Below, piece by piece: positions 34,620-47,587 of a DNA stretch of 64,000 nt (position 1 is its first letter; each line of letters begins with the position of its first letter). A program made the position numbers and the translations under genes. A model generated the notes under the pieces. It saw only the letters and a list, made by a program, of their open reading frames with translations. It did no database searches and was not told the DNA's origin. The stretch is from Palaemon carinicauda (Eukaryota; Arthropoda; Malacostraca; Decapoda; Palaemonidae): NCBI RefSeq assembly GCF_036898095.1, contig NC_090736.1, forward strand, positions 11,142,976 to 11,206,975, given 5' to 3'.

Positions 34620-37100
34620 TAGCAATAAAAGTAACTACATTCTCCAGCGTGTAGTATTTCTGCTGCCTAGAGATGGAAGAGGATCTTACTTGACTGACTA
34701 GACTAGAGTGAGTTCTCAGATTCACAGATCTGATCATCAACTTGGTCTAAGGCCAAGTCTGCCAGATTTGACCATGTCAACTTTGATCCTTGAAGACCAC
34801 AAAGTGCTGATCAATGACCGAAGACCTCCCAGATGGAGATACAGTACCACGGTTGCCTCCCCCAGGCCGTTGCACTCATGAATGAGAGCAAAGACCTTTG
34901 TGAAGGAGCTCTCTCACAAGGGGTAGTCTGCCTCAGCAGATACCAGACCACAGTCCCAAATCCTTGAGGCATCTCGCCCGCAAGAACCGTCACACACGTC
35001 TCCAGGGTCGAGGATGATGCAGCTCTACCATAAAGACAAAACTAGGAGCATAATCGGGGACAGATGAAGGTCAAGCCAGAATAATGGCAATGGGAGAACT
35101 CCTTGCATGGGATCCAGCAGAACTATGAGAAGTACCAGGTACTTCCACTTTCAATTGGGATGGAGGGGCAACCACAGCCACAGGCTTGATGGCATGGAGA
35201 ACAAAGCCTCCGCCTCACAATCTTGGCCTACCAAATTGAGCATTCACTCGAGAATACCCTCAATTGGTGCTTTCCTCTATACCAAACTGAGTGACAACTC
35301 ATCAGTAGAGGAAGGAGTAGGCATCCAGTGTCCTGGAAGGAAGGATGATGGAGGTTGCTGAAACTCATCCATCAACCTTGGAACAGAGTATGGAGCTGTA
35401 CACTTCTGTCCTGGTCTGGCTACTGGAAGCTGGGTCTGCCGAGACTTGAGGACCCGGGGCCAGAACACCAGGTCCAGGTTCGAGCTCCAATGGTCCGTGA
35501 CATTGGGCTATGTTTCTGGCCCCGTAGGAATTACTCAGGTGTCGTCCAACCCCCTTCAAAAGAAAAGTGATGTCACAGAAAACCCTACCCCTGAGACTAC
35601 AGCTGGCCTTCCTTAACTTCTACAACCTTTTCCTCTTCTTCAAACATAAATCAGAATCAGAGTCAGAGGACAAAGAGGCGAATGGCAAGGAGGAGGAGTA
35701 GGAAGAGAATGAGGAAGAACAGCATGCAAGCTTCTTCCTCATCCTGGTTCTTGCACCTGGCTATGCAAGCAGAGCGGTTGAAGTTTGAGACAATCGAGGA
35801 TGATACTCTCCCACGGGAAGAAATCACATTTGCTCCGGCAGGAGCCACAAAACTGAGCCACATTGCCACAGGGGAAGGGGAAGGGGAAGGTACAATCACC
35901 AGGCCCCGTGACCCTGCAACAAGCTGGGCAGAAGACTCAACCACAGATACAGAAGGAAGAGGGACTGATCCAGGACCTCTTAACACAAGGGTCAAGGGGA
36001 CGGACACAGGAGAAGAAGCGGGAGTCATTGGGTTCAGAACAGGGATAGAGGTAACACTGGGAACTGAAGTAACACTCACCTTGATTTTTTTCGCCTCCAG
36101 CCAGCCTTACCTACCTTGCCAGGAGTTACTTTACCACACTTGCACCACCAGGTGCCGTAATACTGGAGGAACTACTACAGCCTTCATCAATGGCACCACC
36201 GGAGAAACTTGAGACACTTGCATAGGAGGAACCAGGGGAGATGTAGCCTTGACTACTAACTCCCTCAAAAAACTCATGGAGGGCGAACATGAAAGACCTA
36301 AGGCAGCCCTAAACTTCCTTATGTCAAACTCATTGACAACAGACTGCATGGACATGGGCAAAGAGCTTTCAGCCTCCTAAATGATGCGACGAACACTAGG
36401 GATTTCCCACATAACAGCAAAACCTGGAAAACTCGCTGATATAGATCTGAGGGCTCCAAGCCCCTAGAGTGTACTCTGCAGGGACCGATCCAGGAGTGTA
36501 TATAAATGGGTAGCAGCAGCAGTTGCACCATCAAGGAGACTGAAGCAGTGAAAAACTTCACTGGAGTCTTCATAGGTGTTGCCCGGTCCGACCCAAACGA
36601 ATGCTTTGCATGCTTCTTCCCCTCAGATCAGCGTCAATGACCTCAAATGTCAGGATGCCAGATAACTCATAATCAATCAATCAATCCTCCCCTCAGAACA
36701 TACTCCTGCCAATGCACAGGCCACGAGCTACACTCAGCGCAATGAGATACCTGCAAACAGTCATGGGCTCCCTACAAGACACAGAGAGGTAGAGTGGATT
36801 TACATCTGGTTTGTCCATAATCTGGTTAAAGCATTCATCCTTTCCCTGGCAACCACAAACTTCTTGCTTCCACTCCATAGCAATCAATCACTTCCTGAAA
36901 AGAGAAAGAAAATTAAAATGATTGACGAGAGCTGACTTTACAAGTGTATGCATCAGCAACCGAATCAAAGGTAAAGGTTCTTAGGCTGGAAAGGGGGAAG
37001 GCCTACTGGGCCTGTACCCTCATCAGCTGAACAACTCCAGCTCACTTTGAATCAATCTCCTTGATTAAAGGAAGAGGGTTTGTATGCTGCATAGGATCAA
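34620..37100 (-). pseudogene. Decayed DIRS gag-like relic, DIRS-F type
   Basis: Indirect evidence. A block at 36297-36360 recurs at about 39405-39450 (CCTTCCTTA-GGTCAAACTCAT type). The block at 36700-36890 has the same order as 39650-39890, whose translation contains VDPHSFYALCGNRAMKRV, similar to the Cys-rich gag N-terminus of DIRS-F (DPHSLCPQCRG). The sequence at 37050-37095 (ATTAAAGGAAGAGGGTTTG) resembles an ITR tip. Frames are broken throughout; treat as a low-confidence relic. Confidence 0.4.
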
Positions 37101-37798
37101 ATTTTTTTTTAAATTTACTTTTCATAATCTCATTACATTCCCTATATGTTTTGATAGTCAATGGGCTTAAACATTGTAATTCAATGAGTGGAAGCAGAAA
37201 AAACTCACCTTTGGTTCAAGTTGCCAGATGGGTCCTCTTACCCAGAACCAAATCAAAGGGTGGTGCCCATTTATCATATTGCTCCTGGGACCAGTCAGTT
37301 AGTTACACAGATCGGGATTGTTAACCTGACACTAAGTCTTTGTGCTAGACCCAGCCACAGCTAGCTAACCATAATAACAATCGTGCTCCTGAAGACCAAG
37401 ACCACGATCACATGATGATTGCATGTATGATGGTCGTGCAAGTGATGAGCATGCAAGTGGCAATCACTATTTATGAGAACAAGCAGGGGAACACTTCTCC
37501 TTCAACTTTCACCGGACAGGTGAGTCAGGGCAATTGGAAAAGAACCATCGGCTGACATTTCTTTCTTCCTTGAAGCTTTAATCATCAGGCGGACGGCCAC
37601 TAAATAGTCTCGGGAGTGTCCCAAGGCAGGAAAGGGACCAGAGTCCTATCTAGCAATGCTCTCGATCGGTCTCTTATGATTCTGATCCTTGGGAACCTGC
37701 ACTTGAGGGCTGGAACCTGACATAGCGTCCTTCCAGGAGGTCGGGGCTCGGCATTTCATTATTCACCCCACAAAACCATGCAGGGGATTAGTTAGGTA

Positions 37799-38593
<795 letters not shown>

Positions 38594-39399
38594 TATCTTG
38601 CGAGACTCCGAACGACTAGTCGACCTGTGCTTGACTGAACTTGTCTCCATCTTCTTTGGAGAGGTAGGCAGTAATCGTGAGCTTGGGAGAGGAAGATTCA
38701 GCAGGGGAAAAGACAGGGGAAGGGGTTTGGGGACGCTTCACGTCCTTCTCATCCTAGCAGTCGAGAATTTCACCCATGAAGACAGCACTTTCATAGGGGA
38801 TATGAAAGCAGGTACAGTACAATGCCATCACCATGGAGTTCATTAGACACCTCCTACGCATGGGAAACCAACGGAGGAGCAGCAGCAGAAGATTTCTGGG
38901 CTCTGACGGACATACAGTAAGGGCCTCCAGAAGTTTTTTCGTCTCAATCCTAAGCAAATACCAGGGATGTATTGTCCTCACTAGAGGAGGACCATGCAAC
39001 TGCCTTTTGAGTCAATCCACCCAGCGACTATCTATATCTACATTATTTCCTCGGCTATCATGGGTGTTCCGTTCCTGGAGCCCATGCCATGCTAAAAAAT
39101 CACGAAGTAGAAACAGATATTTGCAGTAAATTTTTTTCATTCTTTAAATTTTCCATAGCTTTTATTTTCTTCATTCAAGCTTTCATAAACCCTCCTAATA
39201 TTCCTATAAACATGTTATACACTCTCGAAATAGTTTTTAAGCCTAAAATTACTTTTGCTATAGACATCCTTAAGTGTACATAAATGAAAAAAATTAAATT
39301 GGGACACTCAATAACATATATACTACTCAGCAAGGCTATGCTGTTGACTAAACTATACCATTTGTTCATTTTACTGTGGCCAAAAGGTCAAAAGGTACA

Positions 39400-40150
39400 G
39401 ATTACAAAGCCCAAGCCTTCCTTAGGTCAAACTCATCATCAACAGCCAGCATGATCACACCTTTAGTCTCTTCACGTTAGCGAGGAAGCGGTGAACATTT
39501 GGAGTTCCCAGCAATCCAGAAATGCCTGAAAAAGATGCCAATGTCAATCGGCACTCTCCTGACCTGTGCGGCGTACAGTACTCCCTGGGGACCAGTCCAG
39601 GGGTGAAAGCAAAGAGGGGCCAGCAGCAGAACTACCCCATGTAGAGAGAACAGCAGTGGAAGCCTTTGCCAGTGTCTTCTTGGGCATTGTTCCCTCAGAC
39701 CCTAACAACCGTCTAGTGCGCTTCTTCCGCTTCAGAGTATACACCTGCCACTGCACCGGAGGCCACGACTGACACTCGTTTCATGGCCCGGTTGCCACAC
39801 AAAGCATAGAAGGAGTGTGGGTCTACCTCTTTCTTTGACATGACCTGGTTGCAGAACCCTCCCTTCACCAAGCAAACATGAATGTCCTATTTTCATTCCA
39901 CAGTCAACAACGACAAAAGCATAATAAGAATTCAAAGCTTAAAGACCAATACCACACACATGCGAACAGCACAGCGGTCAAAGAAAAGTGACTAGAGAAC
40001 GGACTGTGAAGAGGGAAAAGGCTTTGTCTCTCACCCTCACCAGACGGAGGACTGCTCATTATCCATTTCAACGATAGATTCCAGCTCGCACCAAAGTAAT
40101 CTCTATAATTAAAGGACGAGGGTTTGTATGTTGCGTAGGAACAAACAAAA
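39400..40150 (-). pseudogene. Decayed DIRS-F-type gag start and 5' end
   Basis: Minus-strand translation at about 39720-39850 contains NQVMSKKEVDPHSFYALCGNRAMK, alignable to the Cys-rich N-terminus of DIRS-F gag. Outward of it lie GTCCTATTTTCATTCCAC and, near 40105-40140, ATTAAAGGACGAGGGTTTG then GGAACAAAC, resembling the 5' ITR tip. Several positions recur at 36.3-37.1 kb. No intact frame. Confidence 0.45.
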
Positions 40151-40431
40151 CTTATCTGCCCTCATAAACCCTTAATAAAAAGAGAAGTCCACAATTTACA
40201 TTTACATATAAATCCACAATGTACTGAGGAAGCAATAGGTGAAACACAATATGGCCAGGAATTAGCCTACTGCTCTTTGTTAAAAGTCGAATGGCTGTTT
40301 CAGCTTCACCGATGTTATACAGATCTCCTATTAAGGGTTTGCATTTATAAACAAATACATGTCAAGTAGGTTCTCGAAAAAATCTGTAAACAAAATACAT
40401 AAGATTAATTCATGCTAAAGAGAATACTTAC

Positions 40432-40508
40432 GTTGTACGAACCATGGCTGATCAGTTACATCAGTAGCCGAATTATAACCAAATAAACCCCAACGTGCCA
40501 TCCTTAAC
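40432..40508 (-). CDS. Start-codon exon of the VIT-domain (VWA5A-like) gene
   Basis: 77-base exon bounded by a 3' splice site (TTTAATTTCAG, then GTTAAGG) and a 5' splice site (ACAAC then GTAAGTATTC). ATG at 40501 gives MARWGLFGYNSATD and ends in QPWFVQ plus one base. Joined to the two leading bases of the exon at 33323 this forms a proline codon, so reading continues straight into REVYAV. Matching phase and order support one gene on the minus strand. The acceptor before the ATG implies a further 5' untranslated exon at higher coordinates, not identified. Confidence 0.58.
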
Positions 40509-41119
40509 CTGAAATTAAATAAATTAGTTAAAAAAAAGTTGTTTTGACAGAGGAGTGTTATATTTGGGGAGGAGCTGTGTGGTTTCCAAGGACTTTCCTG
40601 TGAGAGGCTAGAAAATGGAATCCAATACCTAAGAAATATTGTTTCCCCTGCTCTAGAGCCAGTGTATCAATGTGCAAGGCATGAACTCAATGTGTATAGG
40701 GGAGACCTCACAAGTTCAGGCTCATTTGAACTTGCCACAGCATCTCAGTAACTAAAAGTCGGAACCATAATTCCAGTCCTAGCCGGAGTACATACGTCAT
40801 AACAGACACTAAACCACCATTTACAATTGAAGGTACATAAACAATGCTCCACTCTCTTGCTCGAGGCTAGGGAGGAGGGAGGGTTTTGAAGATCACACCA
40901 TACCTCCCCAAATAACGAAAAAGTTTTTCTTATGTTAAAACCCCTTCTCTGGGATTAAAGTGCAGTGTGGTCTCCAAGAACTTAGTACCAGGGTATTAAT
41001 AAGTAGACTCATACCAACTCAAGGACAACTGTTTGCCACTAAGCCTAACCTACAAATCATGTACAGTACATTTTCCCGAGAATACTAAGATAAACTAACA
41101 AGTCTGACTCTTACCTCAC
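40509..41119. other. No gene recognised
   Basis: Presumed intron or upstream region of the VIT-domain gene. No repeats or ORFs I can support. Confidence 0.4.
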
Positions 41120-41425
41120 AAAGTTGGCTAAAGGATACTGGCTGTGCCAAGCATAACCAGGATCCCCTTTTCTGAGGCAACAGACCACCACCTGGTTGTC
41201 TATGAAGGATCTTATATGCGAGTTCCATCATGGACCAATTCTCTTCAACATCAGGAAGACTGCAATCAGTTCCAACAAATTTATGTGAAAAACTGCAAAC
41301 TGAGGGGACCATTTCCTGAATACATAAGCCTCCTCTAACTGACCTCTCCAGTCTGCCCTGGATATGCCTGAATGTATAACATGGTAATCAGTAAGCAGAG
41401 TAATGAAAAACTCAAACTTCCTCAT
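41120..41425 (-). pseudogene. DIRS RNase H relic
   Basis: Minus-strand translation contains RKWSPQFAVFHINLLELIAV, which aligns with WSPLFKTFHINILEAMAV of the clade-1 RNase H domains. In another frame downstream, YKILHRQPGGG aligns with the RCLNRQGSRS block. Broken by frame changes, with no other DIRS domains beside it. Confidence 0.6.
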
Positions 41426-41429
41426 TCCT

Positions 41430-41865
41430 GTTTTCCCGAGGCTAAACTAACTAGTTTAGCTTTTCGATCTTGTGAAATTAAAGCTCTCTTGATGGACCTT
41501 AATGCTTATGGAGGTGTAGTAGACCCTAATAGTAATTTTCCTTTGTTTTTTATGAAGACTGCAGATTTCTTAGCTCATAAGTTATGTTATTTTGCAAAAG
41601 TTAGCAAGAAGAAGAGCTCTTAGCACTTGTAGGAGAATTGGTAAAGTTACTCCTCTATCTTGACTGTAACCTGTCTCTAAATGCCCAAATAAATAATGTA
41701 ATAAAAAGAGCTGGTTATCATCTAAGAAATATTGCGTTTATAAAAAAGTACCTGGACGAAAATTCTGTTAAGAAACTTGTGATAAACTGTATTATTACCA
41801 GGATTGACTACTGCAACTCTATCTACTACAATTTACCAAAAGTCCAACTTAAGAAATTACAAAAC
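41430..41865 (+). pseudogene. CR1/jockey-like LINE RT relic with internal deletion
   Basis: Two fragments of an RT. The first (41430-41620) reads SCEIKALLMDLNAYGG and FPLFFMKTADFLAHKL, from the start of RT. The second (41640-41865) reads YLDCNLSLNAQINNVIKRAG, HLRNIAFIKKYL and ITRIDYCNSIYYNLP, from near its end. The catalytic middle is missing. The fragment is cut off by the outer end of DIRS-F at 41866. Confidence 0.7.
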
Positions 41866-42153
41866 ATGACAAATTCGTAGATAATTTGTATTTTTCCTAA
41901 CTATACAAACCTTAGCTATTTACATGGGGTAATTACTTCGGCGTAGCTGAATGACGAGCCATAAGAATTTTAACGAGGGTTTACTACCCCTCTGCTAGTT
42001 AGCGGGGGGGGGGTAGGGAGGGGTAGCCTGCTACCCCTCCCCGTCACACACACCGGTGAAAGACTCACTTTACTTAGAGGTAGGACTTATCTTGGGGGAC
42101 AGGGCTGGCGGGCAAATATGTGTAAATAGCTAAGGTTTGTATAGTTAGGAAAA
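41866..42153 (+). repeat. Extra ITR unit outside DIRS-F
   Basis: Direct copy of 42154-42440: junction motif, ITR body (TTACATGGGGTAATTACTTC, a G-run, TAGCTTGCTACCCC-like block, CACACACACCGGTGA), then GGGACAGGGCTGGCGGGCA and the inverted tip. It is one ITR plus the first half of the ICR, duplicated in tandem. Confidence 0.75.
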
Positions 42154-42361
42154 ATGACAAATTCGTAGATAACTTGTATTTTTCCTAACGATACAAACCT
42201 AGCTATTTACATGGGGTAATTACTTCGGCGCAGCCGATGACAAGCCATAAACTTTTAATGAGGGTTTCCTACCCCACCACTAGTTAGCGGGGGGGGGGGG
42301 GTAGCTTGCTACCCCTCCACCCTCACACACACACACACCGGTGATTCGGCCACTTTACTTA
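42154..42361 (+). repeat. 3' ITR of DIRS-F
   Basis: Reverse complement of 50105-50290 (GTAATTACTTCGGCGCAGCC, TAACTAGTGG-type block, G/C-run, CACCGGTGATTCGGCCACTT). It begins with a short motif containing AAATTCGTAGATAA. Confidence 0.8.
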
Positions 42362-42405
42362 GAGGTAGGACTTATCTTGGGGGACAGGGCTGGCGGGCAC
42401 ATAAC

Positions 42406-42504
42406 TGTAAATAGCTAGGTTTGTATCGTTAGGAAAAATCCAAATTATCTACGAATTTATCATTTGTTCCTTAACTGAATACAAACGACGCCATTTACAT
42501 GGGG
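42406..42504 (-). repeat. ICR of DIRS-F
   Basis: The first half, GTAAATAGCTAGGTTTGTAT and onward, is the reverse complement of the 3' tip (42177-42215). Then comes the motif AAATTATCTACGAATTTATC, then the reverse complement of the 5' tip (TTGTTCCTTAACTGAATACA and TTTACATGGGG). It combines both tips around one copy of the motif. Confidence 0.8.
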
Positions 42505-42971
42505 TGACTCAACCCTTAGGAAGGGAGGTAAGTCCCCTGCCATAATGGCTTTGGCTTGCCTGGGGTCCCCGACCCTGAGTTCATAAAGCAACTCCAGGAT
42601 TGGGGACCCTGCACCTCGCAGGCAGTCAGAGACTGCTGCGGCCTACGTAAGCTGTGTATGAAGGTGAGAAGTGACACGTCCTAGGAAGTTGACCTGGAGT
42701 CCTTAATAAGGAAATCTAGGCTAGGATAACCCAATACCACCTCGTCAGGGGACATGACAGTATTATAAGCTAATACTAGGAACACAAGGAAGCATGGATT
42801 ATCTGCAGAGGTTCGAGGTCAGCTGTGCAAAGAACCAGGATGCTGTTTTTCTCCAAGGGAGGAGAGGATGAAGAAAAGAAAAGGGCCAGGAAGATCTTTT
42901 CATTCACACAGACTAAAACCGGGTAACAATGCCCTCAACCCTCTGCTACTTGTCATATTAGGAGCCTGAGG
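42505..42971 (-). other. 3' untranslated region of DIRS-F
   Basis: No gene. Closely related in order to DIRS-G 50350-50850 (AACCCTTAGGAAGGG, GCTTTGGCTTGCC, GGAACACAAGGAAGCATGG, CTCAACCCTCTGCTACTTGTC). Confidence 0.65.
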
Positions 42972-43840
42972 TTAGACCAGCTGTTGTGCAGCCACCACAG
43001 GGCCGATAGAAAACGTATCGAGCCTCCTGTGGGTCACGTCTTGCAGGTAGTGGGCCGTGAAGGTAGTCTGACGCCTCCAGACCCCGGCTTGCAGGACCTG
43101 CGTCACAGAAAAGTTCTTCTTGAAGGCCAGGGACGCAGCTACGCCCCTGACATCGTGCGCCCTAGGGCGTCGTGACGGGGGAGAGTCAGAACTCAAGGCC
43201 AGGTGGATTACCTTATGGATCCAGGCCGAGATGGTGTTCTTGGTGACCCTCTTCTTCGTCGGCCCAGTGCTAACAAACAAGGCTCACACCTGGGGCCGGA
43301 CTGCAGCTGTTCTCTTCAGATACAACCTCAGACTCCTAACTGGGCACAGTAGGAGATGATCTGGGTCATTTGTTACAGAACGAAGACTCGAGACCTGGAA
43401 AGAGTCGAACCTAGGGTCCTGCACTCCCGGGTTCTGAGTCTTGGCAACAAACTCAGGGACGAAGCTGAACGTCACCTCCCCCCAGCCCCTTGAATGGGTG
43501 ACGTCGTATGAGAGACCATGTAGCTCGCCAACTCGCTTGGCCGATGCCAAAGCTAGCAGGAACACCGTCTTCCAGGTAAGGTGGCGATCCGAAGCCTGGC
43601 GTAATGGTTTGTAGGGAGGCCTCTTAAGAGACCTGAGGACTCGAACCACGCTCCAAGGAGGAGGTCTCACTTCCGACTGAGGGCAGGTAAGTTCATAAAT
43701 TTGTATGAGCTGGGACAGTTCCAGCGAGGAGGAAATGTCCATTCCTTTGAGCCTAAAGGCAAGACTCAAGGCTGAGCGATAGCCTTTCACTGCCGAGACT
43801 GAAAGGCGCATTTCTTCCCGCAGATATACAAGGAACTCCG

Positions 43841-44470
43841 CTATTGCTGGTAGAGTGGCATCGAGGGGAGAGATACCCCTTCCACGACACCAACCACAGA
43901 AAACTCGCCACTTCGCCTGGTAGACTCCTGCGGATGACCGGCGCAGGTGACCAGACATCCTTTCCGTAACTTGTTGCAAAAAGCCTCTCTCTTTGAGGAG
44001 ATGCTGGATAGTCTCCAGGCATGAAGTCGAAGCGAAGCTATGGCTTTGTGGAAGATGTTGGAGTGTGGTTGTTTGAGTAGCTCGCGACGTGGAGGGAGTT
44101 CCCTCGGGATCTCCGTGAGGAGCAGCAGAAGGTCTGGAAACCACTCCGCGTGATGCCACAGCAGAGCTATCAAAGTCATCGAGAGGTTGACCGATATTCT
44201 GGTTTTGTTGAGGACCCTCCTCATCAGACAGAACGGGGGAAAGGCATACAGGTCGAAATTGTCCCACCGTTGTTGGAAGGCATCCTGCCAGAGAGCCTTG
44301 GGGTCCGGGACTGGGGAGCAGTACAGCGGAAGCTTGGTGTTCAACGCCGTAGCGAACAGATCCACAGTCGGGGAACCCCACAAAGTCAAGACTTTGTTGG
44401 CTATCCGAGGATCCAAAGACCACTCGGTACTCACTATCTGCGTCATTCGGCTCAGACTGTCGGCGAGCAC
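43841..44470 (-). pseudogene. DIRS-F RNase H end and DAM-like domain
   Basis: Starts at the last RNase H motif (LADSLSRMTQ) and continues PTVDLFATALNTKLPLYCSP, WDNFDLYAFPPFCLM, LIALLWHHAEWFPDL. It is in the RT frame, with an interruption near 44471-44518 separating it from the rest of RNase H. Catalytic NPPY/DPPY replaced by FPP. Confidence 0.75.
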
Positions 44471-44518
44471 ATTCCTCTTGCCTGGAATGAAGCGAGCTGT
44501 AAGTGATATCGAGTGGAC

Positions 44519-45886
44519 CTAGGACCATCTCAGGATCTCTACTGCAAGATGGGATAGTAGTTCCGAAAAGGTACCTCCCTGCTTGTTGATGTAAGCCACT
44601 ACCGTGGTGTTGTCGCTCATCACCACTACGGAGTGACCCGCCAGGACTTGATGGAACTTTTGAAGGCCCAGAAAGACGGCCTTCATCTCCAACAGGTTTA
44701 TGTGAAGGTACTTTTCTGATTCTGACCACAGGACGGAGGCCCTGTGGTTCAGCACGTGGGCCCCCCACCCTTTGTTTGACGCGTCCGAAAACAACATCAA
44801 ATCTGGGGGGGAGACGAGAAGATCCACTCCCTTTCGTAGATTCTCTTCTGCCACCCACCACTCCAGGTCCGACCGTTCCGCCGATCCCATTGGGATCAGG
44901 ATGTCCGGGGAGTCGAGACCTTGACTCCATTGGGACTTCAGCCGCCACTGAAGGGATCTCATCCTGAGGAGACTGCTGGGAACGAGGCGGGTTAGAGAGG
45001 AAAGGTGACCGAGGAGACGAAGCCACGATTGGGCTGGGAGTTCTTCTCGAGTGAGGAAAGGTCTCGCGACCTTCCTCAGCCTTGAAATACTTTCGTCTGA
45101 TGGGAAGGCTTTGTGGAGATTGGTGTCTATGATCATACCTAGATAAACCAGCCTCTGAGAGGGCTGCAGAGAAGACTTCTCGAGGTTTACCACGATCCCC
45201 AGATCCCGGCAAACCTTGAGGAGCTTGTCTCGGTGGTGGAGAAGGGAAACCTCCGAGTCTGCCAGGACCAGCCAGTCGTCCAGGTAACGAAGGAGACGGA
45301 TGCCGGTCCTGTGTGCCCATGAAGAGATGACGGTGAAGACTCTGCTGAACACCTGAGGTGCTGTGGAGAGACCGAAACACAACGCCTTGAACTGGTAGAT
45401 CTTGTGATCTAGGCAAAATCTTAGGTACTTCCTTGAAGACGGATGGATTGGGATCTGGAAGTACGCGTCCTTCAGATCCAGAGTGCACATGAAATCCCGC
45501 GGTCTCACTGCAAGTCTGACCGTGTCTGCCGTCTCCATGCTGAACGGAGTCTGCTTGACAAACCCGTTCAGTGTCGAGAGATCGATGACTGGTCTCCAGC
45601 CTCCAGATGCCTTTTTCACAAGAAAGAGTCGACTGTAGAAGCTTGGGGACCCGTCCACGACCTCTTGGAGCGCGTTCTTCTCCAACATGGTCTGGGCTTC
45701 GGCCCGAAGGGCCTGCCCTTTTGCCGACCCCATGGCAAGAGAGCTCAGCGACACTGGATCCGCTGTCAGGGGAGGTAGAGATGCCGTGAACGGGACGCGA
45801 TACCCTTGAGAGATCACAGAGATCGTCCAGGCATCCACCCCGAGTTGCTGCCACCTTGCTGCGCAACTCTGAAGGCATCCCCCCAC
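44519..45886 (-). CDS. DIRS-F reverse transcriptase and RNase H
   Basis: 455 codons. RT: SPSFYSRLFLVKKASGGWRP, MCTLDLKDAYFQIPIHPS (motif A), CFGLSTAPQVFSRVF (motif B), LLRYLDDWLVLA (motif C, YLDD intact). RNase H: LFSDASNKGWGAH (Asp), INLLEMKAVFLGL (Glu), VVVMSDNTTVVAYINKQGG (Asp). The frame is +1 relative to gag. It stops just before the final RNase H motif, which continues at 44470, so one stop is the main damage. The start is uncertain; the open frame begins right after gag ends. Confidence 0.86.
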   Translation of the reverse strand: MGGCLQSCAARWQQLGVDAWTISVISQGYRVPFTASLPPLTADPVSLSSLAMGSAKGQALRAEAQTMLEKNALQEVVDGSPSFYSRLFLVKKASGGWRPVIDLSTLNGFVKQTPFSMETADTVRLAVRPRDFMCTLDLKDAYFQIPIHPSSRKYLRFCLDHKIYQFKALCFGLSTAPQVFSRVFTVISSWAHRTGIRLLRYLDDWLVLADSEVSLLHHRDKLLKVCRDLGIVVNLEKSSLQPSQRLVYLGMIIDTNLHKAFPSDESISRLRKVARPFLTREELPAQSWLRLLGHLSSLTRLVPSSLLRMRSLQWRLKSQWSQGLDSPDILIPMGSAERSDLEWWVAEENLRKGVDLLVSPPDLMLFSDASNKGWGAHVLNHRASVLWSESEKYLHINLLEMKAVFLGLQKFHQVLAGHSVVVMSDNTTVVAYINKQGGTFSELLSHLAVEILRWS

Positions 45887-45914
45887 TGGTGGACATGCAG
45901 GGGGATTGCCACCC

Positions 45915-47587
45915 CTAGCGTTTCCGGCCTCGGCCGGTACCTCTAGGGTTCTTGTTCCCCCTGGAGGACTTCTTGCCCCTTCTGCCCTTGGCAGGAAAGG
46001 GCTTAGACACCTTGGGCTTCGCTGTAACGGCTGTCTTCTTTGTGTCCTTGGCAGGGCGGGGCTGCTGTACTGCCGGAGGCTTGTAGGGCCTTGATGTCAG
46101 GGCTCTATGGATGAGGGAATCCTGATTGGACTGCCTCCACCTCTCAGCAGTATGCTCCACGTCCTTAGGCTCGAACAGACTCTTGCTGAGGACAGAAAAG
46201 GGTCTGAGCCTACTAGCCTCGGCGCTGGGGACCTTCTGATGAAACCTCTCCGCCACTGCGTCCTGACGCTTGAGGATCGTGTTGGCCCCCAAGCTGGTAA
46301 CCTGGTGGGACAAGAACTCGATAGTCCGAGTGTCCGAGAGGAGGAAGGTCTCCAGAGCTTTCCTGGTGCTTTCCTTGGACAGATCCTTGGACCGCACCAG
46401 AATGCCCAGAGACCCCAGGCAGAAGTCTAGCCATGAAGCGGCCTGCATGGCACACTTAATGACCTTCTCATGACTCTGGATCTCAGTGGCCGAGAAGGAC
46501 ACGTGCCGGTTGGAGAGTCTCTCCAGAGAGACTCCCCCAGTGAGAGCTTCCACGGAATGGTGCAGGGGAAGACTCAAAGAAGGCTCCTCAAGGATCTCAA
46601 AATATCTCCTCTGACAGACTCGAGGAGGAGGGAGGAGCTTATACCCGGCACTCGACCTGCTTGAGAAGGCAAGCTCTGCAAGTTGTCCTTTGATCTTCTC
46701 TCTGGCACTCTTCATCCCCCGAGACCAGGGCAAAGCTGCACTGGCCCTGGAGGGCCTATGAGAGCCAAGGATACCATCCAGGACTGTGTCCTGCCCATCA
46801 CGAGGAGGGACCTCAGGATCTGGGATCCCGTTGAGACTCCTCATAAGAGACAGAACTTGCCAGAATGCATGTTCCGATTCTTGGCGGTCGTCTCCTGATG
46901 GACTCGCAGCGAAGTCTTTGACCCCAAGGCTCTTCCTGGGGGGGACACGTGAATATCCTCGACCGGCCTAGGCTGCTCCTGTCTGATCCTGGCCGATGAT
47001 TTAGGAATAGTCTTGGAGTCCTTAGATTCCCTCCTGGGAGGGATACAGGACTCCAAAAGTGAAGGTGATAGGTCCTTCTCCACCTCAAGACGAGGGGACC
47101 TCTCGGGAGGAGGACAAACTTCCTCCATTGGTGCGATGGGGAGGACATCCTCTCCGACCGACTCCCCTGAGGAGGGGTATTCCTCCTCCGCAGGGGAAGG
47201 CGAGAAGGTCTGAGGAGGAGTAGGAACCTTGCCTAAGGATCTGCAAGGAGATAGCCTAGGTCTCGGAGGAAGATCCACGGGAGAAACTCCTCTCTTCCTC
47301 TTCAGGGGGGAGGAAACTGCCACTGGTTCGCGACCCAAGTCAGAGGCGGTAGGCTTCATAGCCCGTACAAGAGCTCTGAGAAGAGTATCAAACCACGGCT
47401 GTTGACTGACAGCAGCGCTGGCAGACACTCCCTCTGGAGGGAAGGGGACCGATGGATCCCTAGGAGGAGTACACAAACGAGGGTTCGCCATCTGGGCTGC
47501 AAAAGAAGAATCCCCAGATCTATTTGGGGAGCGCCCCCCCTCTGTCGAGCGCGCTGGTCTGCGCTTACGGAGGGGGGAGCGAGACAA
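45915..47587 (-). pseudogene. DIRS-F gag, central and C-terminal part
   Basis: Two overlapping open pieces (47587-46841 and 46844-45915) joined by a frame change near 46842. The first is Pro/Ser/Glu-rich. The second has a helical core (KVIKCAMQAASWLDFCLGSL, LLSDTRTIEFLSHQVTSLGA) comparable to DIRS-E gag (VFNFLDWALGAL), and a basic RG tail ending in GTGRGRKR. Gag ends in TAG followed by GGG; the same frame then runs into the recombinase ORF. Confidence 0.72.

Larger units (their letters stand above)
42972..45896 (-). pseudogene. DIRS-F recombinase ORF with long overprinted N-terminus
   Basis: 870 open codons from 45896 to a TGA at 43284-43286, then 102 more in the same frame to 42972. The recombinase domain begins near 43960 (SSAGVYQAKWRVFCGWC). 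Catalytic residues: SAKRVGELHG (Arg) before the stop; AHDVRGVAAS (His-x-x-Arg) and VWRRQTTFTAHYLQDV (Trp, Tyr) after it. The first 600 or so codons are Ser/Pro/Arg/Gln-rich and lie over RT and RNase H in the -1 frame. The frame is the same as that of gag (46844-45915), with one TAG between. The single TGA makes this copy inactive unless read through. Confidence 0.82.

Noticed and set aside
35682..36212. Plus-strand ORF of 176 codons, Arg/Glu/Thr-rich
   Set aside because: Low-complexity translation opposite a suspected gag relic; no domain or partner signals.
41085..41312. Possible host exon with a GTAAGAG donor near 41112 (minus strand)
   Set aside because: The same stretch aligns better, in pieces, with a decayed DIRS RNase H, and the phase cannot be tied to the exon at 40432.
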